A DNA stretch of 64,000 bases from Arthrobacter sp. MYb213 (GCF_002979915.1 NZ_PCQA01000003.1:248001-312000), one strand, 5' to 3'; counted from the stretch's first letter, positions 1-8,974 are shown. Program-made: numbers and translations. The notes: generated by a model from the sequence alone, not told the origin.

Positions 1-628
1 GATTCGATTGAGTGAATAAACCGTCCAGGGTGGGGCCGAATCCTCCTTGGAAGATTGGTCCAAGCTCGGTGCCGTCCATGGCGCCCATACCGGTACGCAC
101 AAGGTCACCGTCCGGCAGGACCACTTCCATGCCACAAAGTGACTTCACATGGTCACCGTACGGGGTCATGCCATAACCACGGTCCAACATATTTCCTAGT
201 ACCGAACCCCAGCCGAGGGCCGGAACGGACATCCAAACGTTGAGTTTGTGCTCCTTGATGTATTCGAAAAGATCAAAGAAGGTCACGCCGGGTTCCACCA
301 CGGCGTAGCACAACCGATCATCTACCTTGATGATCCGATTCATTCGGCTCAGGTCTAAAGCAACCATGCCGCCATCTCGTGGTTCAGGTCCGCCATAGCC
401 CAGATTTTTGCCACAGGAGAAGGTCCACAGCGGGACTTCGTGTTTGGTAGCTAGCGCGACGATTGCCTGAACTTCTTCGGTATTTGCTGGGCGTACACCT
501 GGCCAGGGGGTGCGGCCCGGATTAAGTGGGTAGGGGTCAAGGTATCCTTCGGAGTCTCCGAGCGGTACGACATTTTCTTCGCCTACGATGGCGGTGGCTT
601 CGCGCAGGAAGTCTTCACGACGATCCAT
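1..628 (-). CDS. VAO/PCMH-type FAD-linked oxidase, N-terminal part (runs off the window)
   Basis: About 209 residues of the N-terminal FAD-binding (PCMH-type) domain are present; the substrate and cap domain lies beyond base 1. Visible motifs are GKNLGYGG near residue 68, VEPGVTFFDL, and RGYGMTPYGDH followed by GMEVVLPDG, which match the vanillyl-alcohol oxidase / eugenol oxidase branch. Family members oxidise para-substituted phenols with covalently bound FAD, but the residue that carries the flavin is not in view. The ATG is preceded by AAAGGGTGA. The gene diverges from a LysR regulator across a region with a perfect inverted repeat. A phenolic substrate is inferred from the family only. 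Confidence 0.8.
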   Translation of the reverse strand, partial: MDRREDFLREATAIVGEENVVPLGDSEGYLDPYPLNPGRTPWPGVRPANTEEVQAIVALATKHEVPLWTFSCGKNLGYGGPEPRDGGMVALDLSRMNRIIKVDDRLCYAVVEPGVTFFDLFEYIKEHKLNVWMSVPALGWGSVLGNMLDRGYGMTPYGDHVKSLCGMEVVLPDGDLVRTGMGAMDGTELGPIFQGGFGPTLDGLFTQSN

Positions 629-702
629 GATTCACCCTTTTCTGGCCGCCATATTAAAGGTGGCCCGATCTTCTTAATCGAAAATATTGCTTTATATCTT
701 TG

Positions 703-727
703 ATGTCATCAATAGGATTGATGACAT
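703..727. promoter_or_regulatory. Perfect inverted repeat, likely operator of the divergent oxidase/LysR promoters
   Basis: Two 11-bp arms, ATGTCATCAAT (703-713) and ATTGATGACAT (717-727), are separated by AGG. The right arm runs into the LysR start codon at 726. The core CATCAAT-N3-ATTGATG recurs at 3109-3125 upstream of the monooxygenase gene, so one regulator, plausibly the adjacent LysR protein, may bind both. Confidence 0.6.
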
Positions 728-1661
728 GAGTCTTGCCACGCACCCACAACTGACCTTGCGTCAGCTCTGGCACTTTGTCGTCGCCGCCGAGGCGGGGACC
801 ATGGCCGAAGCCGCACGTCGCCTGCACCTAGCGCCTTCGGCAATCTCCATGTCAATTGCCGAACTTGAACGCATTGTCGGAGCAGAGCTGGCGATCAAGC
901 GCCGAGCCAAAGGGCTGACGCTCACGGCTACCGGTCGCACCGTGTTGCGCCAGGCCAGGGAAATGTTGGAACTAGCCCATGAAATCGAAACGATGGGCCA
1001 TGGAACCCGCGCCAGCCTGACCGGACCACTGACGGTGGGTTGTTTTATGCCCTTAGGTCCAACCATCATTCCGCCGATGCTCAATGCCTTCGCCTTGCAA
1101 TGTCCCAAGGTAGAGGTGGACTTCATGGAAGGATTCCACCAAGACATGCAAGCAGCCTTACTTGATGGTTCCATCGATGTCGCCTTCCTCTACGGTGCAG
1201 ATATTTCCCCAGCCCTACGTTCAGCCACCGTGGCGATGGCCCCGGCTTATGTACTGCTTCCAGCCGATCATGCGTTGGCCGCCGAAGCGTCAGTTTCCCT
1301 AGAGCAAATTGCCACCGATCCGCTAGTGCTTTACGAATCTGATCCAATTACCCAGCGAATCCTTGGCCTGTATCAAGGGTCCGGGATATCGCCACAGATC
1401 CGGCATCGCTCGCGGTCCTATGCGACAGTGCGTTCGTTGGTCGGCACCGGTCGGGGGGTAGCGGTGCTATTTCAGCAGCCTGCTCTCGAAGCGCCTTATG
1501 GCGAACTTCAGGTGGTGCTCAAACCATTGACCTTGCCCGATAACCAAACCGCGGCGGTACCAGTTTCGGTGGCCTGGCCACGCAGTTCTCGGCTGAACTC
1601 CCGCGCCCAAGCATGGGTGGAAGTGGCCGCCGAACTCTTTGACCAGGCCGCCGGGAACTAG
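726..1661 (+). CDS. LysR-family transcriptional regulator
   Basis: A 311-residue LysR-type regulator. The N-terminal winged helix-turn-helix (about residues 5-65) reads LTLRQLWHF...MAEAARRLHLAPSAISMSIAELE, followed by a periplasmic-binding-like effector domain. The start is placed at ATG 726 because the upstream in-frame TTG at 687 would put the inverted repeat inside the gene and adds residues outside the family pattern. It lies between a divergent flavoprotein oxidase and a convergent FMN monooxygenase, whose stop codon overlaps its own in a CTAG. It is similar along its length to the LysR protein at 23205. Its effector cannot be told from sequence. Confidence 0.9.
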   Translation: MSLATHPQLTLRQLWHFVVAAEAGTMAEAARRLHLAPSAISMSIAELERIVGAELAIKRRAKGLTLTATGRTVLRQAREMLELAHEIETMGHGTRASLTGPLTVGCFMPLGPTIIPPMLNAFALQCPKVEVDFMEGFHQDMQAALLDGSIDVAFLYGADISPALRSATVAMAPAYVLLPADHALAAEASVSLEQIATDPLVLYESDPITQRILGLYQGSGISPQIRHRSRSYATVRSLVGTGRGVAVLFQQPALEAPYGELQVVLKPLTLPDNQTAAVPVSVAWPRSSRLNSRAQAWVEVAAELFDQAAGN

Positions 1662-2986
1662 ACGCGTTCGCGAATCGAGGCCGGGCGGGAAAGCCCGAAG
1701 TTGTCACGCAAGGTGGTGCCCTCGTACTCGGTGCGGAAGTAACCGCGTTCTTGGAGTTCTGGAACTAGCTTGTCGCAGATGAGCTTGAAGCCGCCCGGGT
1801 TGAACGGAGCGTTGAGGTTAAAGCCGTCGCACGCCTTGGAATCGAACCAATCGATCATCCGGTCTGCCACGGTGCTTGCGGTTCCGGCCATCCACTGGTG
1901 TCCGGTGGAGCGGGCAAGATCTACGATGAGTTCGCGCAGGGTCATGCCCTGATCTACCGACTTGCGGCGATAGATCTGGTAACGGGAACCCAGTGCCGGA
2001 TCATCGGAGAACCAGGAAGCCGGGATCTTGTCATTGAAGTCCAGCTCGGACAGATCCATCTTCAGATCCGCGCCTACCTGCACACGACCATTGTCCAAAT
2101 GCAGGTGGTTGGCCAAGTGCTCGGCTAGCTCATCGGCCTCTGCCTGCGTGTCACCGAGGATCGGGAGGATGCCTGGAATGACCTTGATGTCTTGTGGGTT
2201 ACGGCCCTTAGCCGCTGCCATGGCCTTGAACTTGGCGTAGAACTCAACCGAAGGTTCCTTCAGCGGCTGTGCGGTGTAGATACCGTCGGCCACCGAAGAG
2301 CCAAGTTCCATACCCGGACCGGAAGAGCCGGCCTGTACTAGAACCGGACGGCCCTGCGGGCTGCGTGGCATATTGATGGGCCCTTGAACCTGGAAGAACT
2401 CGCCCGAGTGATTGATCGGGTGGATCTTCTCTGTGTCCACGTACCAGCCGGACTGCTTGTCATTGATGACTGCGTCATCTTCCCAAGAATCCCAAAGCTG
2501 CTGGACTACGTCGACAAACTCGGTAGCGCGGCGGTAACGGGTTGCTGGATCTGGAGCGGTTTTGATGCCGTAGTTCTGGAAGCCATCGGAGCTGGTCACG
2601 ATGTTCCAGCCGGCGCGTCCGCCAGACATGTGGTCTAGGCCTGCCATCTGTCGGGCAACGTTGTATGGCTCGGAGAATGAGGTGGAGACGGTACCGATCA
2701 GGCCGATGTTCTTGGTACGTGCAGCCAGTGCGGAGAGCACCGTCATTGGCTCATAGAAGCCGTTCATCTTAATGTCGCCGCGCATCACGGTGTTAGCGTG
2801 CACGATATCGCCGAAGAAGATCGCGTCAAGCTTGGCGTCCTCGGCCATCTTGGTGAGGTCATAGACGAACTCGAGGTTGGCCAGTTCATCGGAACGAGAA
2901 CCGTCCATGCGCCAAGAATCTTTGTGGTAACCAGCGGGAAGCATGAAGGTGGTGAGCACCATGTGCTTCGGATTTTTGGGAGTCAT
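1658..2986 (-). CDS. Luciferase-like FMN-dependent monooxygenase, NtaA/SnaA/DszA family
   Basis: About 442 residues, the usual length of NtaA/SnaA/DszA proteins. The N-terminus (MVLTTFMLPAGYHKDSWR) and the stretch GLIGTVSTSFSEPYNVARQ followed by AGWNIVTS are family hallmarks. These enzymes use FMNH2 from a separate reductase to oxygenate nitrilotriacetate, sulfones, streptogramin precursors and similar compounds. ATG 2986 is chosen for its AAAGGAA ribosome site; an in-frame start at 3049 has none. A reductase candidate is encoded at 7760. The substrate is unknown. The promoter carries an operator-like repeat at 3109-3125. Confidence 0.88.
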   Translation of the reverse strand: MTPKNPKHMVLTTFMLPAGYHKDSWRMDGSRSDELANLEFVYDLTKMAEDAKLDAIFFGDIVHANTVMRGDIKMNGFYEPMTVLSALAARTKNIGLIGTVSTSFSEPYNVARQMAGLDHMSGGRAGWNIVTSSDGFQNYGIKTAPDPATRYRRATEFVDVVQQLWDSWEDDAVINDKQSGWYVDTEKIHPINHSGEFFQVQGPINMPRSPQGRPVLVQAGSSGPGMELGSSVADGIYTAQPLKEPSVEFYAKFKAMAAAKGRNPQDIKVIPGILPILGDTQAEADELAEHLANHLHLDNGRVQVGADLKMDLSELDFNDKIPASWFSDDPALGSRYQIYRRKSVDQGMTLRELIVDLARSTGHQWMAGTASTVADRMIDWFDSKACDGFNLNAPFNPGGFKLICDKLVPELQERGYFRTEYEGTTLRDNFGLSRPASIRERV

Positions 2987-3108
2987 TGTGGCTGTTCCTT
3001 TCCAAATGGGAATCCGTGATGCGAATTTCGCGGATGTAACCCAGGGCACTTGCTTCTATCGTGCCAAGCGAATGATAAGTCGTAAATAGAGAAGTTTTAG
3101 CTGTATAC

Positions 3109-3125
3109 CATCAATAAAATTGATG
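3109..3125. promoter_or_regulatory. Inverted repeat CATCAAT-N3-ATTGATG upstream of the monooxygenase gene
   Basis: The 7-bp arms CATCAAT and ATTGATG flank AAA. They equal the core of the repeat at 703-727. Read on the minus strand, the TTGATG of one arm could serve as a -35 element, with TCTATT about 18 bases further on. The site lies about 120 bases upstream of the monooxygenase ATG. Confidence 0.55.
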
Positions 3126-3188
3126 ATTGGTTCTAAAAGTTTGCCGCGGACCACAAGGCGCCGCGGCAAACCGTTAGTGCCTGTGTTG

Positions 3189-4568
3189 TCAGGCGTTGAT
3201 GCTGTTTTTGTTCGTGGTGAGTTTCGACTGCTTGTGCTCCAAGGCTGCACCCTCGGGGCTCATACGAATCGCGATAAATCCAATGACAAGAATGGCGACC
3301 CAGAAGACGCCGACCGACATGACGCCGAAGGTCATCGCCAGTGCGGTGGCAATCATTGGAGTGAAGCCCGCACCGAGGGTTGAAGAACTCTGGTAAGCCA
3401 GCGAAGCGCCGGTGTACCGGACGTCGGCTGGGAAAAGCTCGGAGATGTAGGCGCCAATTGGCCCGGCGAGAATTCCCTGAATCACTCCATTGCCAACCAG
3501 TACCGCGACCATGAAGCCCCATCCGGTTCCATTGCTCATCAAGGCGATGGCGGGGAAAGCCCAGACGATGCCGGCTACCGCGCCGACGGTGAGGATTGTT
3601 TTGCGACCGTAACGGTCAGAAAGCTTTGCGGCTAGTAGGCAGACCACAATCGTGATGATCGCGGCGTAACCCTTGGAGTTCAAAACGAAGGATCGATCGA
3701 CTCCTAGGCCCACAGCTTGGGAGACGCCCCATGAGGTCAGGATCCCCTGGCAGGTGTAAAAGCCAAGTGAGGCGACCAAGGTAATAACCACGGTTTTGGA
3801 GTGGTGCTTGAGCACCAGCGAAATCGGGGTCTTGCGTTCCTTTTGTGCTGAGGCCGCCTTGGCATCCATCTGCTGGAAGACCGGGGACTCTGCGACTTTG
3901 AGTCGAATCACCATTCCGATGACGATGAGAACCGCTGAGAAGAGAAACGGAATGCGCCAACCCCAGGTGAGGAAGTTGTCCCCGGTACTGAAGGATACAA
4001 ATGAAATGAGGAAGGTTGCTAGTAGGCCACCGGCTGGCGCGCCAGCGTTGGCGAAGGATGCCGCGAAGCCACGCTTATTTGCAGGCGCATGCTCCAGAGC
4101 CATAAGTGTTGCGCCGCCCCATTCGCCGCCTACCGAGATGCCTTGAACTACGCGCAGTAGGACCAAGATGATCGGAGCAGCGACACCGATGCTAGCAGTG
4201 GTTGGCAACAGGCCGATAGCGATGGTGGCAAAACCCATCATCATCATGGACAGCACCAACATCTTCTTGCGGCCCACGCGATCACCGAAGTGACCGAAGA
4301 TGATTCCGCCCAGCGGCCGGGCGACGTAGCCCACCGCGAGTGTTCCAAAGGAAGCGAATAGCGCTAGACCGGGGGTGAGGTTCCCGAAGAAGACCTTGTC
4401 AAAAATAATCGAAGCGGCGGTGGCATAGAGGATGAAGTCGTAGTACTCAATGACGCTGCCTAAGAAGCTGGAGCCGAGGATTCGGCGCAGGTCCTTTGTA
4501 TTAAGGGAATCATTTTTGGAGGCTACTGGAGAATTTTCGGATCCGGTGTTCGCTCGTGGTGCAGGCAC
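3189..4568 (-). CDS. MFS transporter, metabolite:H+ symporter (MHS) family
   Basis: About 459 residues with twelve predicted membrane segments. The sequence VIEYYDFILYATAA opening helix 1, RPLGGIIFGHFGDRVGRKK after helix 2 and GGEWGGATLMALEHAP mark the MHS branch (ShiA, ProP, KgtP relatives), which imports organic acids, betaines and aromatic acids with protons. The start is taken as GTG 4568 because AGGAAGGAG stands 7 bases before it, while the farther in-frame start at 4619 has no such site. It lies downstream of, and on the same strand as, nothing but its own promoter, and upstream of the monooxygenase gene. It is close to the MHS protein at 24176-25525. It probably imports the cluster substrate. 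Confidence 0.9.
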   Translation of the reverse strand: MPAPRANTGSENSPVASKNDSLNTKDLRRILGSSFLGSVIEYYDFILYATAASIIFDKVFFGNLTPGLALFASFGTLAVGYVARPLGGIIFGHFGDRVGRKKMLVLSMMMMGFATIAIGLLPTTASIGVAAPIILVLLRVVQGISVGGEWGGATLMALEHAPANKRGFAASFANAGAPAGGLLATFLISFVSFSTGDNFLTWGWRIPFLFSAVLIVIGMVIRLKVAESPVFQQMDAKAASAQKERKTPISLVLKHHSKTVVITLVASLGFYTCQGILTSWGVSQAVGLGVDRSFVLNSKGYAAIITIVVCLLAAKLSDRYGRKTILTVGAVAGIVWAFPAIALMSNGTGWGFMVAVLVGNGVIQGILAGPIGAYISELFPADVRYTGASLAYQSSSTLGAGFTPMIATALAMTFGVMSVGVFWVAILVIGFIAIRMSPEGAALEHKQSKLTTNKNSINA

Positions 4569-4730
4569 GGTTGAACTCCTTCCTAATGGGGGTTTGTGAC
4601 TCAGCCCATAATGGCGCACATCACGCAGTCTTGTCCAGTTTTTACCGATTGTGTGTCAAAGAATATTTTTTCTGAGAATCTCATATTGGTGAAATACCGC
4701 GGGTTTTGAGTGTTTTTTGCGAAAAGTTTG

Positions 4731-4767
4731 ATCAAGGGATTGATTTGCGTCACACTCTTTATATAAA
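4731..4767 (+). promoter_or_regulatory. Probable promoter of the HpaB-type operon with overlapping half-site
   Basis: TTGATT (4740-4745), 16 bases, then TATAAA (4762-4767) form a plausible sigma-70-type promoter 60 bases upstream of the ATG at 4827. ATCAA-GGG-ATTGAT at 4731-4744 resembles the operator at 703 and 3109 but is one base shorter in the left arm, so the link is tentative. Confidence 0.45.
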
Positions 4768-4826
4768 CTTAGGCACAGAATATATTTTGAGTCCCGCTTG
4801 AGGGGCGATCCGTTAGGAGTAATCAC

Positions 4827-6323
4827 ATGAGTGCACGCACTGGTGAGCAGTACCGGGCAGGTCTGAAGGATTCCCGTGAAGTTTGGCTAGGTAACGAACA
4901 GATCGACATCACCGAGCACCCAGCGTTCCAAGGGTCGATCAACGGTATGGCTGCTTACTTTGACTACCAGCACAAGTACGCAGCTGACTGCCTCATGCAG
5001 GATGCCGAAACCGGCGAAGAGCACAACGTCTCGCTCCTGCGTCCACACAACGCGGAAGACATTGCACGCCGCCACCGCGCATTTGATCGCCTGGCCCGCT
5101 ACTCCAACGGCATGCTTGGCCGTACCCCGGACTACGTCAATGTAGTGCTTGCCGGCCATGCCTCCCGCCCGGATATCTTCGCCAAGTCCGGTGACCCTGT
5201 TTACTACGAGCGTCTGCAGAACTACTGGCGTCTAGTGCAAGAGCAGGACCTGGCCTTGACGCACACCATCGTTCACGCGGCCATCGATAAGTCAGTTGGT
5301 GAACTCCAAGGAATTAACGAAGAGTTGACCCTGCGCGTTGTTGAGCGCACCGACGAAGGTCTAATCGTCCGCGGTGCCAAGATGCTCGCGACGCTTGGCC
5401 CGATTGCCGACGAACTCTACGTCTACCCAGCGGTGCCCATCCAGAAGGGCTACGAGGAATACGCGCTATCCTTCGCGATCCCGGTGGCTACCAAGGGCGT
5501 CGTCTCGGTCTGCCGTGATCACTACGGTGTGGACCAGCCAATCGTGGACAAGCCATTCTCCTCGCGTTTTGATGAGCAGGATGCGGTGATCATCTTTGAT
5601 GATGTGCTCATCCCTTGGGACCGCGTGTTCATTGATGGACAGCTCGATGTCTACAACTCTCTGAACGCCGGAACCGCCACTGGCAACACCCAGCAGCAGA
5701 CCGCTATTCGCGCCTCGGTCAAGCTCGAATTCGCCTATGACCTCTGCGTGCAGATGGCCAAGGTAACTGCCACAGATACCAAGCCGGAAACCGCGTCGAT
5801 GCTCGGCGAAATTTACTCCTACCTGCGTATCGCCCGTGCGGTAATCCACTCCGCTGAGGTTAATGCCTCCGAGTGGGGAGGCGGAGCGTTCTTCTGCCAC
5901 GATGACATCTCCAGCCTGCGCACCATGATGCCTTTGTGGATGGCTCGGGTCAACGACATCATCAAGTCCATGGGCTCGCACAACCTGCTGGCAACACCAA
6001 CCGCCGCAGCCTTCGAAGAAGCTCGTCTTGGCCCGCTACTGAAGAAGTACCTGCCAGGTGCCAACGGCATCCTGCCGGAGGAGCGCGCAAAGATCTTCCG
6101 CACCGCATGGGACTTCGCCGGCTCCGCATTGGGTAGCCGCAACGAACTCTACGAGCGCTTCTACTTAGGTTCCATTGGACGTGCCCGCGCACTGGACCAC
6201 AAAAAGGCTCAGATGAAGGGTGAAACCGGAGCCTATGAGGCAATGTTTGCCGAAGCTGGCATCTTTCCCACCGCAGTAACCGATGACAGTCTCGACCTCG
6301 ACGCCGCCGCAGCGCGCGCCTAA
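4827..6323 (+). CDS. HpaB/PvcC-family flavin-dependent monooxygenase, large component
   Basis: 498 residues, full length for the 4-hydroxyphenylacetate 3-hydroxylase oxygenase family, which hydroxylates phenols with reduced FAD. Arg99 and Tyr103 in GRTPDYVNV, and a His in THTIVH around residue 150, fall where structures of thermophilic HpaB place substrate contacts, which favours a phenolic ring. TTAGGAGT precedes the ATG. It heads a three-gene operon with a MmgE/PrpD protein and a flavin reductase fusion, the last being the obvious electron donor. The family also includes chlorophenol, nitrophenol and pyoverdine-type enzymes, so the substrate remains open. Confidence 0.88.
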   Translation: MSARTGEQYRAGLKDSREVWLGNEQIDITEHPAFQGSINGMAAYFDYQHKYAADCLMQDAETGEEHNVSLLRPHNAEDIARRHRAFDRLARYSNGMLGRTPDYVNVVLAGHASRPDIFAKSGDPVYYERLQNYWRLVQEQDLALTHTIVHAAIDKSVGELQGINEELTLRVVERTDEGLIVRGAKMLATLGPIADELYVYPAVPIQKGYEEYALSFAIPVATKGVVSVCRDHYGVDQPIVDKPFSSRFDEQDAVIIFDDVLIPWDRVFIDGQLDVYNSLNAGTATGNTQQQTAIRASVKLEFAYDLCVQMAKVTATDTKPETASMLGEIYSYLRIARAVIHSAEVNASEWGGGAFFCHDDISSLRTMMPLWMARVNDIIKSMGSHNLLATPTAAAFEEARLGPLLKKYLPGANGILPEERAKIFRTAWDFAGSALGSRNELYERFYLGSIGRARALDHKKAQMKGETGAYEAMFAEAGIFPTAVTDDSLDLDAAAARA

Positions 6324-6332
6324 GGAGTTGAC

Positions 6333-7763
6333 ATGCAAACCCGGACGCCGGACCTGCTCGACACGCTAATTGAGCATGCGTTGGAAACTCAATTTACGGA
6401 CCTGCCCACGCAGACCGTGCAACGAGTGTCCCAACGTCTGCTCGACAGTGTCGGCGCAGGATTGGCCGGACAACAAGCCGACGGCGCGGCAAAGCTCCGC
6501 AAGGTAGTCGCCACCTGGGGAGAAGGTACCCAAGCGCAGGTGCTTGGAACCGAGCAACGGCTCCCGGCATCCTCGGCGGCCTTCCTCAATGCGGCGCTGA
6601 TCCGCTCCTTTGACTATGAGCCGGTCGAGGCCGAGGGGCCGGGCGGTAAAACCGTCGCGGCGCATATTTCAGGTACCACGGTCCCGGTGGCTCTGGCTTT
6701 AGGGCAGTCCACCGGTGCGAGCGGTGCCGAGGTCATCACGGCGCTCGCCGTAGGCGATGACCTCACCGCACGCCTCGCGGTGGCTGGTGGCTTCGACGTG
6801 TATTCGGGCCAAGATAACACCGGAACGGTAAATGTAATCGGTGCAAGCCTGATTGCTTCGCGATTGCTGGGGTTGGACCACGAGACTACCCGTCACGCGG
6901 TAGGCATCGCGGTGAACCAGGCGGCCGGAACCGTGGCGGCGATCTTTGACGGAGAAAATAGTTTTAAGCTCCCCATGGCCTTCGCCGCCAGGGCAGGAAT
7001 CAACGCAGCTCAGCTCGCTGGCGCCGGAATGCGTGGTCCACAAGATCCGTTGACCGGGAAGCATGGATATTTCGAGGTATTCACCACGGATCCTGATCCG
7101 CTGCTCGCGCTTCAGGGTTTAGGCGATAGTTTCCACGGGGACTGCACCATCAAACCATTTGCTTCATGCCGCGCGGCTCAGCCTTCATTGCAGGCCTGCG
7201 CCGAACTGGTCACCCAGCATTCGGTGCAGGCCGAGGACGTTGAATGTCTGAGCGTGCATGTTACCGAACGAACCCTCAACGGATTTGTCGGAGCCCGGTT
7301 CAAAGAAGGGGAAACCCGAACCACGGCCGCGTTGTTCTCCATCCACCTCACCGCCGCGGTGGCCTTGTTGCACGGCACGGTACGCCCCGAACATCTAACA
7401 GCTAAGGCGTTAGCTGATCCGCGGCTGACTAACCTGCTAGGGCGCATCGAGCTAGCTGGCACGCTTCCAAACAACCAGCGCTTGACGGCCGAAGTCACCG
7501 CGCGTTTGAAAGACGGAAGTATCAAGCATGTGCGAGTAGAGCATCCAGATGGCAACATCTTGCGCACCGCGCTGACCGAAGAAGCAATAGATGAAAAGTT
7601 CGAGCAAAATCTTGCGTTCGGCACGCCGCAACTTATTGAACGCAGTGATGCGTTACGTGAACAGATAAAAAATCTTGGGGCGGCAACAAACCTCGAAAAA
7701 CTTTTTGAAACTCTCGATCCCAGCAAAAATTTCACCTTGATTCCTCAGGAGCAGTACTCATGA
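6333..7763 (+). CDS. MmgE/PrpD family protein
   Basis: 476 residues with the helical MmgE/PrpD N-terminal domain (about 1-260) and a C-terminal alpha/beta domain. Known members are 2-methylcitrate dehydratase, cis-aconitate decarboxylase and iminodisuccinate epimerase, all acting on small polycarboxylates. LLDSVGAGLAG near residue 35 and the IKPFASCRAAQPSLQA stretch near 270 are typical. It starts 10 bases after the monooxygenase stop behind AAGGAG and overlaps the next gene by ATGA, so it is translated as part of the operon. No methylcitrate synthase or lyase is nearby, so a role in a ring-derived acid is more likely than propionate use. The exact reaction is unknown. Confidence 0.85.
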   Translation: MQTRTPDLLDTLIEHALETQFTDLPTQTVQRVSQRLLDSVGAGLAGQQADGAAKLRKVVATWGEGTQAQVLGTEQRLPASSAAFLNAALIRSFDYEPVEAEGPGGKTVAAHISGTTVPVALALGQSTGASGAEVITALAVGDDLTARLAVAGGFDVYSGQDNTGTVNVIGASLIASRLLGLDHETTRHAVGIAVNQAAGTVAAIFDGENSFKLPMAFAARAGINAAQLAGAGMRGPQDPLTGKHGYFEVFTTDPDPLLALQGLGDSFHGDCTIKPFASCRAAQPSLQACAELVTQHSVQAEDVECLSVHVTERTLNGFVGARFKEGETRTTAALFSIHLTAAVALLHGTVRPEHLTAKALADPRLTNLLGRIELAGTLPNNQRLTAEVTARLKDGSIKHVRVEHPDGNILRTALTEEAIDEKFEQNLAFGTPQLIERSDALREQIKNLGAATNLEKLFETLDPSKNFTLIPQEQYS

Positions 7764-8908
7764 ATACCGCAGCAAAAATTGAGAACGTACAGCCCGTAGA
7801 CCAGAACATCTTCCGCAACGTCGTGGGACATTTTGCCTCCGGCGTCACCGTGATCACCACGGCGGTTGACGGACAGCTCTATGGCACCACGGCATCTGCC
7901 GTTTCGTCGCTGTCCATGGATCCGCCGATGATGCTTGCCTGCCTGAACCGCTCTAGCAGCACTCACGACCGCGTGGTGGAAGCCGGCGTCTTCGGGATCA
8001 ATATCCTTGCCGAAGATCAGGGTGCGCTGGCCTTCCACTTTGGACGTAAAGGTGAAGATAAGTTTGCCACCGTTGCGCACACCTTATCCCCAGAAGGAGT
8101 GCCGCTGATCGATGGTGCGCTGGCCACCATCGTATGCAAGGTCGCCGAAACTCCTACCGGTGGAACTCACACCGTGTTCCTCGGTTTGGTGACCCAGTCC
8201 GAGGCGCACGACCGCGAACCACTGGCCTACTACCGTGGAACTATGGGGCGACTGGAACCGACTAAGGAACTTGCCGCCTACCAGGCAACCCGCACCTGGG
8301 TACTGCTGCGCACCAGCCCACTAGGTGAAGACCTGGACCTTGATGCAATTGCTGCCGCCTCCCGTACGGACGTAGACCATGTCGCCATTGCCTTGGTGAA
8401 GTTGGAAAGCGAGCACCTGGTCTTCCGTACCGAGGGTGGAAAGTACCAGCCCAAGCCTATTACCGCAGAACTCACCGATTCCGCCTACGATTCACGGGCA
8501 ACTATTGAATCTGGGGTGATCGCGGTGCACCTTTCCAAGCTCACCGATGAGACCGTCGCACAACTGCGTGAGATTACCGAGAAACTAGGTACCCTGCGCC
8601 AGGATTCGGCCGCAGACCTCGACGCTTTCCTCGCGCTCAATGTTGCTTACCATGATGCGTTGGTCGGAGTTGCAGGATCTTCGCAGCTGATCGACTCGTA
8701 CCGCCGTTTGGGTATCGGCACCGTGTGGCGCCAGGCGTTCACCGGTGAAGAGTGGTCTCGCCAGCTGGATCACAATTATGTGGTCAAGCTGACCGAAGCA
8801 CTAGCCGCTCGGGACGTGGCAGCTGCGCTAGCTGCACTGGCCGAACACACCAAGTTTGGCAAGTCGCTAGCGCGTGAGGTGGTCTCGCGTCACGGAGGTC
8901 AGGTCTAA
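7760..8908 (+). CDS. Flavin reductase fused to a GntR/FCD-type regulator domain
   Basis: 382 residues. Residues about 15-165 form an HpaC/PheA2-like flavin reductase (NVVGHFASGVTVITT, then FGINILAEDQ and FHFGRKGEDKF). Residues about 172-225 resemble a GntR winged helix (SPLGEDLDLDAIAAASR...ALVKLESEHLVFR), and 230-375 resemble the FCD effector domain, with AYHDALV, DHN and AEH supplying likely metal-binding histidines. The first part should give reduced flavin to the HpaB-type enzyme; the second could bind DNA or sense a ligand. Reductases of this family are usually 160-190 residues, so the fusion is unusual. It overlaps the upstream gene by ATGA. Confidence 0.85.
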   Translation: MNTAAKIENVQPVDQNIFRNVVGHFASGVTVITTAVDGQLYGTTASAVSSLSMDPPMMLACLNRSSSTHDRVVEAGVFGINILAEDQGALAFHFGRKGEDKFATVAHTLSPEGVPLIDGALATIVCKVAETPTGGTHTVFLGLVTQSEAHDREPLAYYRGTMGRLEPTKELAAYQATRTWVLLRTSPLGEDLDLDAIAAASRTDVDHVAIALVKLESEHLVFRTEGGKYQPKPITAELTDSAYDSRATIESGVIAVHLSKLTDETVAQLREITEKLGTLRQDSAADLDAFLALNVAYHDALVGVAGSSQLIDSYRRLGIGTVWRQAFTGEEWSRQLDHNYVVKLTEALAARDVAAALAALAEHTKFGKSLAREVVSRHGGQV

Positions 8909-8925
8909 GACCTAGCTTAAGCCAA

Positions 8926-8974
8926 CTCAGGCCGATCAGTTTTCTCAACAAGTGGGGAAGCTGGTCGGCCTGAG
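8926..8974 (+). terminator. Hairpin after the HpaB-type operon
   Basis: CTCAGGCCGATCAG (8926-8939) pairs with CTGGTCGGCCTGAG (8961-8974), 14 positions with a single G-U, around a 21-base loop. It lies 17 bases after the reductase stop. There is no clear T run after it. Confidence 0.6.

Noticed and set aside
7178-7735. Antisense ORF of 185 codons in the MmgE/PrpD gene
   Set aside because: Ser/Arg-rich shadow of the sense frame.
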